In this document: positions 32,178-40,939 of the stretch, one piece after another | How positions within the stretch are numbered: position 1 is the stretch's first letter | Layout: every line of letters begins with the position of its first letter | Source: Collinsella sp. CAG:166 | GTDB lineage: Bacteria; Actinomycetota; Coriobacteriia; Coriobacteriales; Coriobacteriaceae | DNA length: 60,398 nt | Assembly: GCA_000434535.1 (NCBI GenBank) | Contig: FR878701.1 | Coordinates: forward strand, 738-61,135 | Reading direction: 5' to 3' | Notes under the pieces: model-generated | What the model was told of the DNA's origin: nothing | Databases searched by the model: none | The model's input: only the letters and a program-made list of their open reading frames with translations | Translations under genes and position numbers: made by a program

Positions 32178-33589
32178 TATCCGATCGCTCCTTCCATCTC
32201 GAGCTTGATCAGGTTGTTCATCTCGACGGCGTACTCCAGCGGCAGCTCCTTGGAGACCGGGTTGGCAAAGCCGTTGACGATCATGGTACGGGCTTCTTCC
32301 TCCGAGATGCCGCGGCTCATCAGGTAGAACACCTTGTCGTCGCCGATGCGACCGATGGTGGCCTCGTGGCCGATATCGACGTTCTTGGCGCGGATGTCCA
32401 TGGCGGGGATGGTGTCTGAGCGGCTCTGGTCGTCGAGCATCAGCGACTGGCAGCTCACGGTTGCCTTGGAGCCCTCGGCCTTGGGCGTGGCCACGATGGA
32501 GCTGCGGAAGGTTTGGATGCCGCCGCTCTTGGAGATGCCCTTGGTCTCGACGGTTGCCGATGTCTCGGGTGCGTTGAGCACGACCTTGCAGCCGGTGTCG
32601 AGGTTCTGGCCGGCGCCGGCAAAGGTGATGCCGGTAAAGCTCGAGCGGGCGCGGCGGCCGTTGAGTACGCTCATGGGGTAGAGGTAGCCCACGTGGCTGC
32701 CGAAGGAGCCGCTGATCCATTCGATGTCGCCATCCTCGTCCACGCGCGCACGCTTGGTGTTGAGGTTGTACATGTTTTTGGACCAGTTTTCGATGGTCGA
32801 ATAGCGTAGGTGCGCGCGCTTGCCCACAAACAGCTCCACAGCGCCGGCGTGGAGGTTGGCCACGTTGTACTTGGGCGCGGAGCAACCTTCGATAAAGTGC
32901 AGGTCGGCGTCGTCCTCGACAATGATGAGCGTGTGCTCAAACTGGCCGGCGCCCTTGGCGTTGAGGCGGAAGTAGCTCTGCAGCGGAAAATCGAGCTTGG
33001 TGCCCTTGGGAACGTAGACAAACGAGCCTCCCGACCACACGGCACCGTGCAGGGCCGCAAACTTGTGGTCGGTGGGTGGGATGAGCGTCATGAACTTCTC
33101 GTGGATGAGCGGCTCCCACTGCGGGTCGTGCAGGGCCTCCTCGATGCCGGAGTAGACGATGCCCATCTTGGACGCGGTGTCCTGCATGTTGTGGTAGACC
33201 AGCTCGGAGTCGTACTGCGCGCCGACGCCCGCCAGATAGCTGCGCTCGGCCTCGGGGATGCCCAGGCGCTCAAAGGTGTTCTTGATGTCGTCGGGCACCG
33301 ACTCCCAGTCGTGCTTTTGGTCGGTGTTGGGCTTGACGTAGGTGACGATGTTGTCCATGTCTAGGCCCTCGATGGAGGGACCCCACGTCGGGTCGGGAAA
33401 ACGATTGAATATCTCGAGGGACTTTAAGCGCAGGTCGAGCATCCACTGCGGCTCGTCCTTCTTGGCGCTGATCTCGCGCACGATGTCGGGCGTGATGCCG
33501 GCGTCGAGACGCTCGAATCCCTCCTCGCCATAGGTGAAGTCGTAGAGGCTGCGGTCGATGTCCGCGACCTCGGTGCGGTTCTTGGTCAT
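32177..33589 (-). CDS. sufB: SufB Fe-S cluster scaffold protein
   Basis: A 470-residue protein on which Fe-S clusters are built within the SufBC2D complex. It shows the classic SufB N-terminus (DIDRSLYDF then WGPSIEGLD), KGTKLDFPLQSYFRLN, HFIEGCSAPKYN, and a C-terminal HEATIGRIGDDKVFYLMSRGI. Length and order are standard. sufC lies 12 bases upstream and sufD overlaps the stop by one base. Confidence 0.96.
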   Translation of the reverse strand: MTKNRTEVADIDRSLYDFTYGEEGFERLDAGITPDIVREISAKKDEPQWMLDLRLKSLEIFNRFPDPTWGPSIEGLDMDNIVTYVKPNTDQKHDWESVPDDIKNTFERLGIPEAERSYLAGVGAQYDSELVYHNMQDTASKMGIVYSGIEEALHDPQWEPLIHEKFMTLIPPTDHKFAALHGAVWSGGSFVYVPKGTKLDFPLQSYFRLNAKGAGQFEHTLIIVEDDADLHFIEGCSAPKYNVANLHAGAVELFVGKRAHLRYSTIENWSKNMYNLNTKRARVDEDGDIEWISGSFGSHVGYLYPMSVLNGRRARSSFTGITFAGAGQNLDTGCKVVLNAPETSATVETKGISKSGGIQTFRSSIVATPKAEGSKATVSCQSLMLDDQSRSDTIPAMDIRAKNVDIGHEATIGRIGDDKVFYLMSRGISEEEARTMIVNGFANPVSKELPLEYAVEMNNLIKLEMEGAIG

Positions 33590-33601
33590 TGCGTCGCCCC
33601 T

Positions 33602-34402
33602 TTACGCCTGCTGCTCGGCAGCGGCGGCCTCGGCCTGGGCGCGCTGCTCGGCGGCCTCGCGCTCGAAGGTCTCAAAGCCGTTCTTGTCAATCCAGGGGAT
33701 GAGCGAGGCGTCGTCCTCGCGCACAATATGGCCCTTGACCATAACGTGGACGCGGTCGACATCCAGGTGCTCCAGGATGCGCGTGTTGTGCGTGATGATA
33801 AGCATGGAGCCGTCGCAGCTCTTGCGGTAGGCGTCCATGCCGTGGCTGACGGTGGACAGGGCATCGACGTCCAGGCCGGAGTCGGTTTCGTCCAGGATGG
33901 CGAGCTTGGGCTGCAGCAGCAGAAGCTGGAGCATCTCGACCTTCTTCTTCTCGCCGCCCGAGAAGCCCACGCCCAGCTCGCGGTTGAGGTAGGCGGTATC
34001 CATGTTGAGCTCGGCCGCGAGCTCCTTCACGCGGCGGCGGAACTCCTTGCCCTTCATCTCCAGGCCGGGGCGGCCGGCGATGCTGGCGCGCAAAAAGCTC
34101 GACAGCGGCACGCCCGGAATCTCGACCGGGGCCTGGAAGCTCAGGAACAGGCCGGCGCGCGAGCGCTTGTCGGTGGTGAGCTCGGTGATGTCCTGGCCGT
34201 CAAAGACGATGCGGCCGTCGTTGACCGTGTAGACGGGGTCACCCATGACCAGGTGGCCGAGGGTGGACTTGCCGGCGCCGTTGGGTCCCATCAGCACGTG
34301 GGTCTCGCCGGCGGCGACGTTGAGGTTGACGTTGTGGAGGATGGTCTTCTCGTCCACGGAGGCGGTCAGACCTTCGATGGAAAGCAGCGGATTTGCGCTC
34401 AT
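33602..34402 (-). CDS. sufC: SufC ATPase
   Basis: ABC-type ATPase that energises the SufBCD scaffold; it is soluble and not a transporter subunit. In the 266-residue product Walker A is GPNGAGKST (39-47), the signature is FSGGEKKK, and Walker B is LAILDETDSGLD, all intact. A C-terminal tail of Ala/Glu/Gln (about the last 20 residues) extends past the usual end. The ATG at 34402 follows GAGAGGGA; an in-frame ATG ten codons upstream is less likely. It is the first gene of sufCBDSU, an order typical of actinobacteria and Gram-positive bacteria. Confidence 0.95.
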   Translation of the reverse strand: MSANPLLSIEGLTASVDEKTILHNVNLNVAAGETHVLMGPNGAGKSTLGHLVMGDPVYTVNDGRIVFDGQDITELTTDKRSRAGLFLSFQAPVEIPGVPLSSFLRASIAGRPGLEMKGKEFRRRVKELAAELNMDTAYLNRELGVGFSGGEKKKVEMLQLLLLQPKLAILDETDSGLDVDALSTVSHGMDAYRKSCDGSMLIITHNTRILEHLDVDRVHVMVKGHIVREDDASLIPWIDKNGFETFEREAAEQRAQAEAAAAEQQA

Positions 34403-34486
34403 GCTGTCCCTCTCTGTATATGGTGTACTCATAGGTGTACTAAACCCTAGGAATCTTCTCGGAATAAAGTTACTATGGGTTCGGCG

Positions 34487-34510
34487 TTAGTCAAGGGAAA
34501 ACCCGACTAA
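34487..34510. promoter_or_regulatory. Candidate Rrf2 operator over the suf promoter
   Basis: A 24-bp palindrome TTAGTC-aa-GGGaaaaCCC-GACTAA lies between the divergent suf and rrf2 genes. On the minus strand it overlaps a possible suf -35 (TTGACT at 34494-34489, with TAACTT 16 bases downstream). Binding of the Fe-S-type Rrf2 regulator here would block suf transcription. This is inference from position and symmetry. Confidence 0.55.
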
Positions 34511-34544
34511 TCCACTCGACTTTTTAGATGTGGGACATAATAAT

Positions 34545-34591
34545 CAGGCTTGTTTGCCCCGCGTGCATAAGATTTGGGACAAACAAGCCTG
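34545..34591 (+). promoter_or_regulatory. 12-bp inverted repeat in the rrf2 leader
   Basis: A perfect inverted repeat CAGGCTTGTTTG / CAAACAAGCCTG (34545-34556, 34580-34591) with a 23-base centre, followed by GTATTTTG. A possible promoter (TCGACT, then TAATAA near 34540) would place it in the 5' leader of rrf2, where it could form a hairpin resembling an attenuator. It could also be a second operator. Confidence 0.5.
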
Positions 34592-34624
34592 GTATTTTGT
34601 CTCGGCTACGATGAGAGGGTAGGT

Positions 34625-35056
34625 ATGCTCATTTCTTCTAAGGGCCGCTATGCCCTCCGTCTGATGATCTATATCGCAGCGCTTGGTGACGCCGAGGGCA
34701 AGATTGCCCTTCGCGAGGTCGCTGACCGCGAGCATATTTCACAAAAGTATTTGGAGCAGCTGGTTCGTCCGCTCATGAAGGCGGGCCTGCTTAAGAGCGT
34801 ACGCGGCAAGGGCGGCGGCTACATGATGGCCAAGGATCCAGCCGAGGTGCGTGCCGGCGACATCCTGCGCGCCGTCGAGGGCAGCACGGCTCCAGTGGCG
34901 TGCGATGGCATCGACAACAGCTGCGCCCGCAGTGACCTGTGTTCCACCGTCAAGTTCTGGCGTGGTCTGGACGAGGTCATCGAGAACTATGTCGACGGTG
35001 TAACGCTGGCTGACTTGGCCGCCGTCCCCGAAATCAACTTCGATATTAAGCTGTAG
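34625..35056 (+). CDS. Rrf2 family regulator, probable suf repressor
   Basis: A 143-residue winged-helix regulator. The DNA-binding part is SSKGRYALRLM at the start and REHISQKYLEQLVRPLMKAGLLKSVRGKGGGY at about 36-66. Three cysteines, Cys93, Cys100 and Cys106, match the spacing of Fe-S-binding members such as IscR, so it probably senses cluster status. It is divergent from sufCBDSU across a 222-base region with two palindromes, which makes control of suf and itself likely. The ATG at 34625 follows GAGGGTAGG. The mntA-type gene starts eight bases after its stop and is probably cotranscribed. Confidence 0.9.
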   Translation: MLISSKGRYALRLMIYIAALGDAEGKIALREVADREHISQKYLEQLVRPLMKAGLLKSVRGKGGGYMMAKDPAEVRAGDILRAVEGSTAPVACDGIDNSCARSDLCSTVKFWRGLDEVIENYVDGVTLADLAAVPEINFDIKL

Positions 35057-35064
35057 GGGTGCAA

Positions 35065-35352
35065 ATGGCATCTCTCGACAAGGTGTACAAGCAAATCGAA
35101 GTTTTTGCTCGGGAATGTGACGCCGAGAAGGTTGTGCTGTTTGGTTCCCGCGCTCGAGGTGACAATTTGCCTAAGAGCGATATTGACATCGCCGTAGCAG
35201 GTTGCCGGGATTTCGGCCGTTTCTCATATTTGATCGAGGAGCGTCTTGATACTCTTTTGGATGTAGATGTCGTCAATCTCGACGAGTCCTTATCGCAGCA
35301 ATTGCTCGATGAAATTGCCAGGGATGGTGTGATTCTGTATGAAAAAATATGA
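35065..35352 (+). CDS. MNT-type nucleotidyltransferase, MntA-like antitoxin
   Basis: A 95-residue minimal nucleotidyltransferase. It has the full GSX10DXD active site: Gly27-Ser28 in LFGSRARG, then Asp39-Ile-Asp41. In HepT/MntA (type VII) toxin-antitoxin pairs such proteins add AMP to the HEPN toxin near its active site and so silence it. The next gene encodes the HEPN partner and overlaps by 14 bases. The start is ATG at 35065 with GGGG upstream; a GTG two codons earlier is possible. Its location directly behind the suf regulator gene is unusual. Confidence 0.85.
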   Translation: MASLDKVYKQIEVFARECDAEKVVLFGSRARGDNLPKSDIDIAVAGCRDFGRFSYLIEERLDTLLDVDVVNLDESLSQQLLDEIARDGVILYEKI

Positions 35353-35758
35353 GAACTTTGCCAGCGCCTTGGTGAATCTTGAGGATGCGCCCAATCAGGA
35401 TCTCAACAATGATTTTGTTCAGAGTGGATTGATTAATAAGTTCAATCTTCAATTTGAACTGAGCTGGAAGCTCCTTAAGCGTCTGCTCGAGTATGAGGGC
35501 GCCACGCTTGCCGCGTCGGGGTCTCCTCGTGCCATTTTGAAGGAGTCCTACCGATTCTACGACTTTATTGATGAGGCGGCCTGGCTAGATATGCTCAGAG
35601 ATCGCAATACGAACGTCCATATCTATGACAACAAGCTCGCTCAAGATTTGATTCAGCGCATCTTGAACGTCTATATCCCTGCTTTCTGCCAGTTGAGGGA
35701 CGGGTTGATGGAGCGTTACGGCGAGCTTCTGTTGGCGCCCGACGACCAGTTTGTTTAA
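35339..35758 (+). CDS. HEPN-domain protein, HepT-like toxin / nucleotidyltransferase partner (HI0074 family)
   Basis: A 139-residue all-helical protein. It carries the HEPN signature RX4HXY exactly: Arg89-NTNV-His94-Ile-Tyr96. In HepT toxins this motif forms an RNase site, and the tyrosine is the residue AMPylated by the MntA partner. The family was first known as the substrate-binding partner HI0074 of the nucleotidyltransferase HI0073. Overlap with the preceding gene implies coupled translation and complex formation. Whether it is a working toxin or a different two-subunit enzyme cannot be decided from sequence. Confidence 0.82.
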   Translation: MKKYENFASALVNLEDAPNQDLNNDFVQSGLINKFNLQFELSWKLLKRLLEYEGATLAASGSPRAILKESYRFYDFIDEAAWLDMLRDRNTNVHIYDNKLAQDLIQRILNVYIPAFCQLRDGLMERYGELLLAPDDQFV

Positions 35759-35903
35759 TTTCTTAAGATTTCGTAATTCCTTAAGATTTCGCGGAGGGTT
35801 GTTGCCGTTTACCGAGGGGTTGTTGTGCAACAACGGGCGAGCTGCAATACTTATTTTATCTTTGCAAACTGAACTTTAACTACACCAATGCAGGGAGGAT
35901 CTT

Positions 35904-37730
35904 ATGCAGCCCAAGCATTCTGCTATTGTCGCGGGCCTGACGCTGGCGCTTTCGTTTGGCGCCGTTACCGCACCCGCGCCCGCCGCCGCCGAGGAGCCCA
36001 CGCCGGGCGTTGCCTCGGATGCCACCGATATCGACAAAGGTCTCTACACCCAGCAGTCCTTCTCGGGCGTGCTGAGGTCGGTCCAGGGCGTTTCGTTTGT
36101 CAACGTGACTCCCGAGATGAAGTACTTTACCAAGTACGAGAGCCATGGCAACTACAACCAGGGCTTTTCGTATGGCGACGGCTACAACGCGCTGGGTTAT
36201 TACCAGTTCGACCGTCGTTGGTCGCTCATCCCGTTTATGAAGCAGGCCTACAACTACAACCCCGAAAAATACTGCATGCTCAAGGATGCGATTGATCGCG
36301 GCAGCGAGATTTCCAACACGAGCAATGCCATGTACGAGAACGGCCAGCTCACCGAGCTGGGCCATATCGCGCAGGATGCCTTCCAAGGTGCTTATAACAC
36401 CGATCCTGCTGAGTTTTCGGCTCTGCAGGATGCGTATGCGTACAACTCGTACTATGCGGTGACCGAGGCGTGGCTTAAGAGCGCTCTTGGCATTGACATC
36501 TCCGGCCGCGCCGATTGCGTCAAGGGCATGGTGTGGAGCATCACCAACATGTGCGGCACCGGTGGCTGCAGAGACTTCTTCCGCTGGGCGAATCTTTCCA
36601 ACGATATGTCCGACCGCGAGTTTGTGACGGCGCTTTCCAACAGCGTGGTCAATAACGTGGCGACCAAGTATGCAAGCCAGCCCCAGTACCACGAGGGCTG
36701 GAAGAACCGCTACCGCAACGAGCTAAAGGACTGCCTGGTCTATATCGCCGAGGACGAGGCTGCCGCTGCGAAGGACAACAAGCCCGTGCAGCCCGAGCCC
36801 ACGCCGGCGCCCTCGCCGACACCTGATTCGAATGACGACTCGAGTGACGATCCCAACGATGACAGGATGGATGCGCCCTCGACCGATGCTGACGGTAATG
36901 GCTCTGCTGGTGGCACTACCAACGACGGCTCTACCTCGAACGGCTCCGATTCGAACGGCTCTGCTGTGGGCGGTTCGCCTTCAAGCTCTGTTGGCAATAC
37001 GGACAGCGACGTTTCTGGTTCGACCGACGCTGACAACTCTAACTCATCTACCGGCTCGAGTGATTCGTCCATTGGCACCGGCTCTAACAACGGCTCCGGC
37101 TCTGGCGCAACCCCTGATTCCGATGCTTCCAAGGACGACTCGAATAAGGCGCCGGACGCTCCCGTTGCTTCGCCGGACAAGAAGCCTTCTTTCTCCGTGC
37201 AGCTTGGTTCTACGCTGGGCTCTTCGCTGATGGCTGGCGTCAATAACGGCTCGGCCCAGAACAAGGGCAACTCTGATCAGGTTTTCACGGAAAAGACCGA
37301 GGCCGCAAAGGGCGACTCCAAGGACAAGGCTTCCGAGAAGACCGAATCCGATAAGGGTTCTAGCTCTGGGGAGAAGGACGACAAGTCCGCTCAGAAGAAG
37401 GACGAGGGTAAGAAGTCTGAATCTGAGGATAAGGACGAGAACAAGGGCAAGACCGAGGACGGAAAGCAGCAGGGCGAGGACGGCGGCAAGGGCAACACCG
37501 ACAACCAGAACCAAGAGCAAAATGACTCCAAGACGGTGACCACTACAACCACGACGACTACAACGACCAAGTCATCTGGCGGTAACATGCCCAAGACGGG
37601 CGACCTTATCGTTATGGCGAGCCTTGCCAGCGCGAGCTTGGCCACGCTGGGCGCTACGTCCATCGTGAGTGGTAAGCATAAGCTCGATCAGCAGAAGAAA
37701 GCTTCTGGGGAGGACGGCTCGGAGGAGTAG
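35904..37730 (+). CDS. Secreted, probably sortase-anchored surface protein with N-terminal globular domain
   Basis: A 608-residue protein. A signal peptide covers residues 1 to about 29 (cleavage near PAPAAA). Residues 60-285 are a globular domain, with YESHGNYNQG and ALGYYQFDRRW, slightly like lysozyme-fold enzymes with a possible catalytic Glu79; I cannot name a family. Then come a Pro-rich spacer, a Ser/Asp/Gly/Asn-rich stretch, a Lys/Glu/Asp-rich stretch and a run of ten threonines, a wall-spanning stalk. Near residue 561 NMPKTGD, a hydrophobic helix and Lys residues make a sorting signal with Met in place of Leu, followed by a longer than usual charged tail. RBS GGGAGGA is strong. Confidence 0.8.
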   Translation: MQPKHSAIVAGLTLALSFGAVTAPAPAAAEEPTPGVASDATDIDKGLYTQQSFSGVLRSVQGVSFVNVTPEMKYFTKYESHGNYNQGFSYGDGYNALGYYQFDRRWSLIPFMKQAYNYNPEKYCMLKDAIDRGSEISNTSNAMYENGQLTELGHIAQDAFQGAYNTDPAEFSALQDAYAYNSYYAVTEAWLKSALGIDISGRADCVKGMVWSITNMCGTGGCRDFFRWANLSNDMSDREFVTALSNSVVNNVATKYASQPQYHEGWKNRYRNELKDCLVYIAEDEAAAAKDNKPVQPEPTPAPSPTPDSNDDSSDDPNDDRMDAPSTDADGNGSAGGTTNDGSTSNGSDSNGSAVGGSPSSSVGNTDSDVSGSTDADNSNSSTGSSDSSIGTGSNNGSGSGATPDSDASKDDSNKAPDAPVASPDKKPSFSVQLGSTLGSSLMAGVNNGSAQNKGNSDQVFTEKTEAAKGDSKDKASEKTESDKGSSSGEKDDKSAQKKDEGKKSESEDKDENKGKTEDGKQQGEDGGKGNTDNQNQEQNDSKTVTTTTTTTTTTKSSGGNMPKTGDLIVMASLASASLATLGATSIVSGKHKLDQQKKASGEDGSEE

Positions 37731-37763
37731 CCTCTTGGTTGCTAGATAACTAAAGAGTTGGGA

Positions 37764-37800
37764 CGGGGTCCGGTGCGAATGCATCGGGCCCCGTTTTGTT
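37764..37800 (+). terminator. Terminator of the surface protein gene
   Basis: A 13-bp stem CGGGGTCCGGTGC/GCATCGGGCCCCG with two wobble pairs and a GAAT loop, followed by TTTTGTT. Confidence 0.88.
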
Positions 37801-37932
37801 GTGCAACGATTAGTTATGCCCCCTCACACCTCTTGTTGCTACCGTTGCCCGATATGTTCGCGCGGCGTCGTCGGTACGCGCGAGGCGGTCATTACAATTG
37901 GCATCGTGCAGCGATTTAGGGGGGACGTTTTG

Positions 37933-39729
37933 GTGTCTGAACAGGCAAATGTTGATTGTGCTGCTGGCTTTGGCGTGCGCTTGATCGGCTGTGCCGACGA
38001 TGCGGTTTTGCCCATTGGCATGCACGACTATGCGGAGGCCCTTGGTTGCTGCATGCTGGTTGACAAGACCATGTTTATTGCCGATGTGTTGGACTGCGAC
38101 GCGTCCGTTGTGGTGTGCTGTCGACCCGAGGGTTTTGGCAAGAGCATGAACTTGTCGATGCTCAGGGCTTTTCTGGAGCGTCCAGCGGTCGGTCGCTCTG
38201 GTCAGCGTTTGTTTGCCGATGCTCAGATTTGGGATGCGAACGGCGGGCGCTATCGGGATGAGTATGCTTGCTATCCGGTGATATCGCTGGACTTTTCTGG
38301 CGCTGCGAGGCGTGGCCTCGCTGTTGCCGGCGTCGTGCGCGATGCCCTTTCGGGCGAGTGCGCTCGCTTGTTGGCGCTCTTGGAGGCTCCGGATTTAGCT
38401 CGAGATAAGGTGCGTCACATCGAACGTGTCGCGCGTGGCGTGGCGAGCGCGGACGAGATTGACTCGGTGCTCGGTGTGCTTATAGAGCTGCTGGAGATTG
38501 CCTGCGATGACCAGGTTGTATTGCTCGTTGATGGGTACGATGCGGCGTGGTCTCGCCATGCGAGCGCGAGGGACGCTTCCGACGCCGATCCGGCAGAACT
38601 ACTTGACCGTGTGCTGTTTGACGCCATTGCTGCCGCGGGCCATTCGCTACGTTTTGCTTGTCTGATGGGGGAGCGTCCCAATCCTGCCGAAGCGGCGCTT
38701 TCTTCGCGCAGTTGCTCGTATTGTCTGTCGACGCCGCTTTCGACGTGGTGTGACCGTTGGTTCGGCTTTTCGGATGTCGAGGTCGAGGCTCTTTTGAATC
38801 ATGCTGGACGCGAGGAATACCTGGATGATGCGCGTGAATGGCTCGAGGGATATCGGTTTGGTAGGGCCTATTGCTCGAGTTCAGAGCGTGTGATCGGTTT
38901 TCTGGGCCGAGGCTGCACGGCGCCTGTGCGTGCCGATCTGTATGGATATGCCGATTGCCTGAGTAGGGTAGTTGCCGGGTGGAATCTCGACCGCCTTTCG
39001 GTCTTGTTTGATTTGCTCGAGGCCCATGGGTGCGCTGAGGTCCCGCTTTGTTTGGGCACTGCAGAGCCAGATGTCTCGCCTGACGATGGCATGTGGACAG
39101 CGCTGTATCTGTCCGGTTTTCTCACGACGGATATGACTGAGGAGCCAGAGCATGGCGATCGCCTCCGTGCTTTGCGATTGCCCAATAACGAGCTTCGCCA
39201 GGCCTTGCGTCTAGTGATTATTGAGTGGTTTGAGTGCGCTGCAGAAGACATTCGAGACGTCGATGTGTTTCGCGACGGGCTGTGCCATGGGAACGAGGAT
39301 ACCGTGAGGCGGGCGCTAAGCCGCATCTTGGGAGATGCGGGAATCGGCGAGACCGACCCAGATACGCCGCTGCCATATCATCTGCTCTTGCAGGGGCTCT
39401 GCTTTGGCTTGCCGGGCTATGCCAATCCTGCCTCGAGGCGAAAGTGTGGCGCGGATCGCTGGGACATCCAGGTTTTTCCCACGGGCGCCGTGTTCGACAT
39501 AGCCGATACGATCGGTATGCTCGATGAACGTCCGCTGATAACGATCAACATGATGTATGACCCCGGTGTGGATGCGCTGGGCCTGGAATTGCTGGCCGTG
39601 CAGGCGCTGCTCGACATAGAGCGCGACGGCATCGACGAAATCCGTGTGCCACGCCCCGCCATTGGACGCATGCGCTGGGGCTTTGGCTTTGACGGGCAGC
39701 GTGTGTCCGTGGTGTGCCAGCGGTTATAG
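37933..39729 (+). CDS. AAA-ATPase-like protein (DUF1703-type) with degenerate active sites
   Basis: A 598-residue protein of the 'predicted AAA-ATPase' plus C-terminal nuclease-like group. The P-loop region reads CRPEGFGKSMNLSML, where the family has RPRRFGKS. The Walker B region reads LLVDGYDAAW, where the family has the DEYD motif, so the catalytic glutamate is Gly. The C-terminal PD-(D/E)XK core also lacks its acidic-Lys motif (LITINMMYDPG). The protein may therefore be an inactive relative. Start GTG at 37933 is preferred because GGGGGG lies eight bases upstream; the frame extends to 37801. The function of this widespread gut-bacterial family is unknown. Confidence 0.75.
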   Translation: MSEQANVDCAAGFGVRLIGCADDAVLPIGMHDYAEALGCCMLVDKTMFIADVLDCDASVVVCCRPEGFGKSMNLSMLRAFLERPAVGRSGQRLFADAQIWDANGGRYRDEYACYPVISLDFSGAARRGLAVAGVVRDALSGECARLLALLEAPDLARDKVRHIERVARGVASADEIDSVLGVLIELLEIACDDQVVLLVDGYDAAWSRHASARDASDADPAELLDRVLFDAIAAAGHSLRFACLMGERPNPAEAALSSRSCSYCLSTPLSTWCDRWFGFSDVEVEALLNHAGREEYLDDAREWLEGYRFGRAYCSSSERVIGFLGRGCTAPVRADLYGYADCLSRVVAGWNLDRLSVLFDLLEAHGCAEVPLCLGTAEPDVSPDDGMWTALYLSGFLTTDMTEEPEHGDRLRALRLPNNELRQALRLVIIEWFECAAEDIRDVDVFRDGLCHGNEDTVRRALSRILGDAGIGETDPDTPLPYHLLLQGLCFGLPGYANPASRRKCGADRWDIQVFPTGAVFDIADTIGMLDERPLITINMMYDPGVDALGLELLAVQALLDIERDGIDEIRVPRPAIGRMRWGFGFDGQRVSVVCQRL

Positions 39730-39749
39730 GGGATGACGAAAGCCCTTTA

Positions 39750-40769
39750 CTACTCCGCGTCCTTCATGGGCGGCATGGGCTTCCAGTTGGGATCCTTGAT
39801 GATCTTGCGGGCGTCCTTCATGCCGCGGCGCAGCGCCGGAATGCCGGTCTTAAAGCACTTATCGACCGCAGCCAGGCGAATGAATTCCTTGCAGAAGGTC
39901 GCGGCATTGCCCAGACGGAACAGCACAGGGTGGTAGTCGCCGTAGATCTGCATATAGCGTGCCAGATAACCGCGGTTGCGCATGATGTAGTAGCGGTTGG
40001 TGTCGCTCGTGGAGTTGAGTTGGCGCTTACCGGCGATGTCCCAGTTAGAGACAGCGCGGGCGCGCTTGAGCACCACGTCGGCAACAACGGCGGCAGGGAA
40101 GTGCTGGCTGGCCACGTAGCCGTAGCAGGCATCGTCGCCGTAGATAAAGAAGCGCGCGTCGGGCAGGCCAATCTTGTCGACCACGCGGCGCGAGAACATG
40201 CCGCCCTCAAAGCACAGTTGGTTCATGGTGCGGTAGCCCTCGGGGCCTAGATCCCACTTAGCGATGGGGTTAGGGATGCCGAGTGAAAGGATGAGCTGGT
40301 ACTGCCAAAAGAAGGCGCCGCCGTCAAAGTCTAGGCGCGAACCCTGGATGACATCGTAGCGGTCGGTCCACTTGGCAAGACGCTCGATGCCTTCGGGGAT
40401 GACGAGCACGTCGTCGTCCATCACCCAGAACCACTGGGCGCCCAGGTCGTAGGCGCATTTGGTGCCAGCGGAGAAGCCACCTGCACCGCCGCCGTTTTCG
40501 AGCTGTGGTGCGTAGATGACGCGGTCGGTGCCGCCCTTCGCGTCGGGTTGCTCGGTGTCGATGCCCCACAGGTTGGCCAGGCGCTCGTTGAATGCGGAGC
40601 ACATGGCCTCGGTCTCGCGCGAATTCTCGTTATCGACAATCACGATGCGCCAGGGCGTTGCCGCGAGCTCGGTCATGGAGTCGAACAAGTTGGCCAGGAG
40701 TTCCTGGCGCTTGTACGTAACGACGACAATGGCGAGCTTATCGATGGGAGCGGGAAGGGTTGAAGGCAT
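39750..40769 (-). CDS. GT2 glycosyltransferase, GlfT2/rhamnosyltransferase-like
   Basis: A 339-residue family 2 glycosyltransferase. It begins with IVVVTYKRQELL, has the nucleotide-sugar site IVDNENS, and the metal-binding DXD as WVMDDDV. NGGGAGGFSAG and the FIYGDDACYGYVA segment are typical of galactofuranosyl- and rhamnosyltransferases that extend cell-wall glycans. The C-terminal YYIMRNRGYLARYM region also fits that group. The ATG at 40769 follows AAAGGA at a slightly long distance; the upstream frame is not used. It is convergent with the AAA-like gene and heads the minus-strand half of the glycan cluster. Confidence 0.87.
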   Translation of the reverse strand: MPSTLPAPIDKLAIVVVTYKRQELLANLFDSMTELAATPWRIVIVDNENSRETEAMCSAFNERLANLWGIDTEQPDAKGGTDRVIYAPQLENGGGAGGFSAGTKCAYDLGAQWFWVMDDDVLVIPEGIERLAKWTDRYDVIQGSRLDFDGGAFFWQYQLILSLGIPNPIAKWDLGPEGYRTMNQLCFEGGMFSRRVVDKIGLPDARFFIYGDDACYGYVASQHFPAAVVADVVLKRARAVSNWDIAGKRQLNSTSDTNRYYIMRNRGYLARYMQIYGDYHPVLFRLGNAATFCKEFIRLAAVDKCFKTGIPALRRGMKDARKIIKDPNWKPMPPMKDAE

Positions 40770-40939
40770 GGGGCAATATATCCTTTCACGCGCGGCGGGC
40801 GAGTGCTGCGCGGAAGCTATCGAATACGTCCTTGAGACTGTCCTATTGTAAAGGCTCGGCGCACCTTGACGGCAAGCTTTGAATAAAACGCAGGAACCTG
40901 CCACGGCTGTAGCGGCTTTAGGGTCTGACGGCAGCGTGT

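Noticed and set aside
32180..32885. Upstream extension of the sufD frame
   Set aside because: It lies inside sufB in another frame; the real sufD start overlaps the sufB stop codon.
38500..39300. Minus-strand frames over the AAA-ATPase-like gene
   Set aside because: Short Ser/Arg-rich shadows without start signals.
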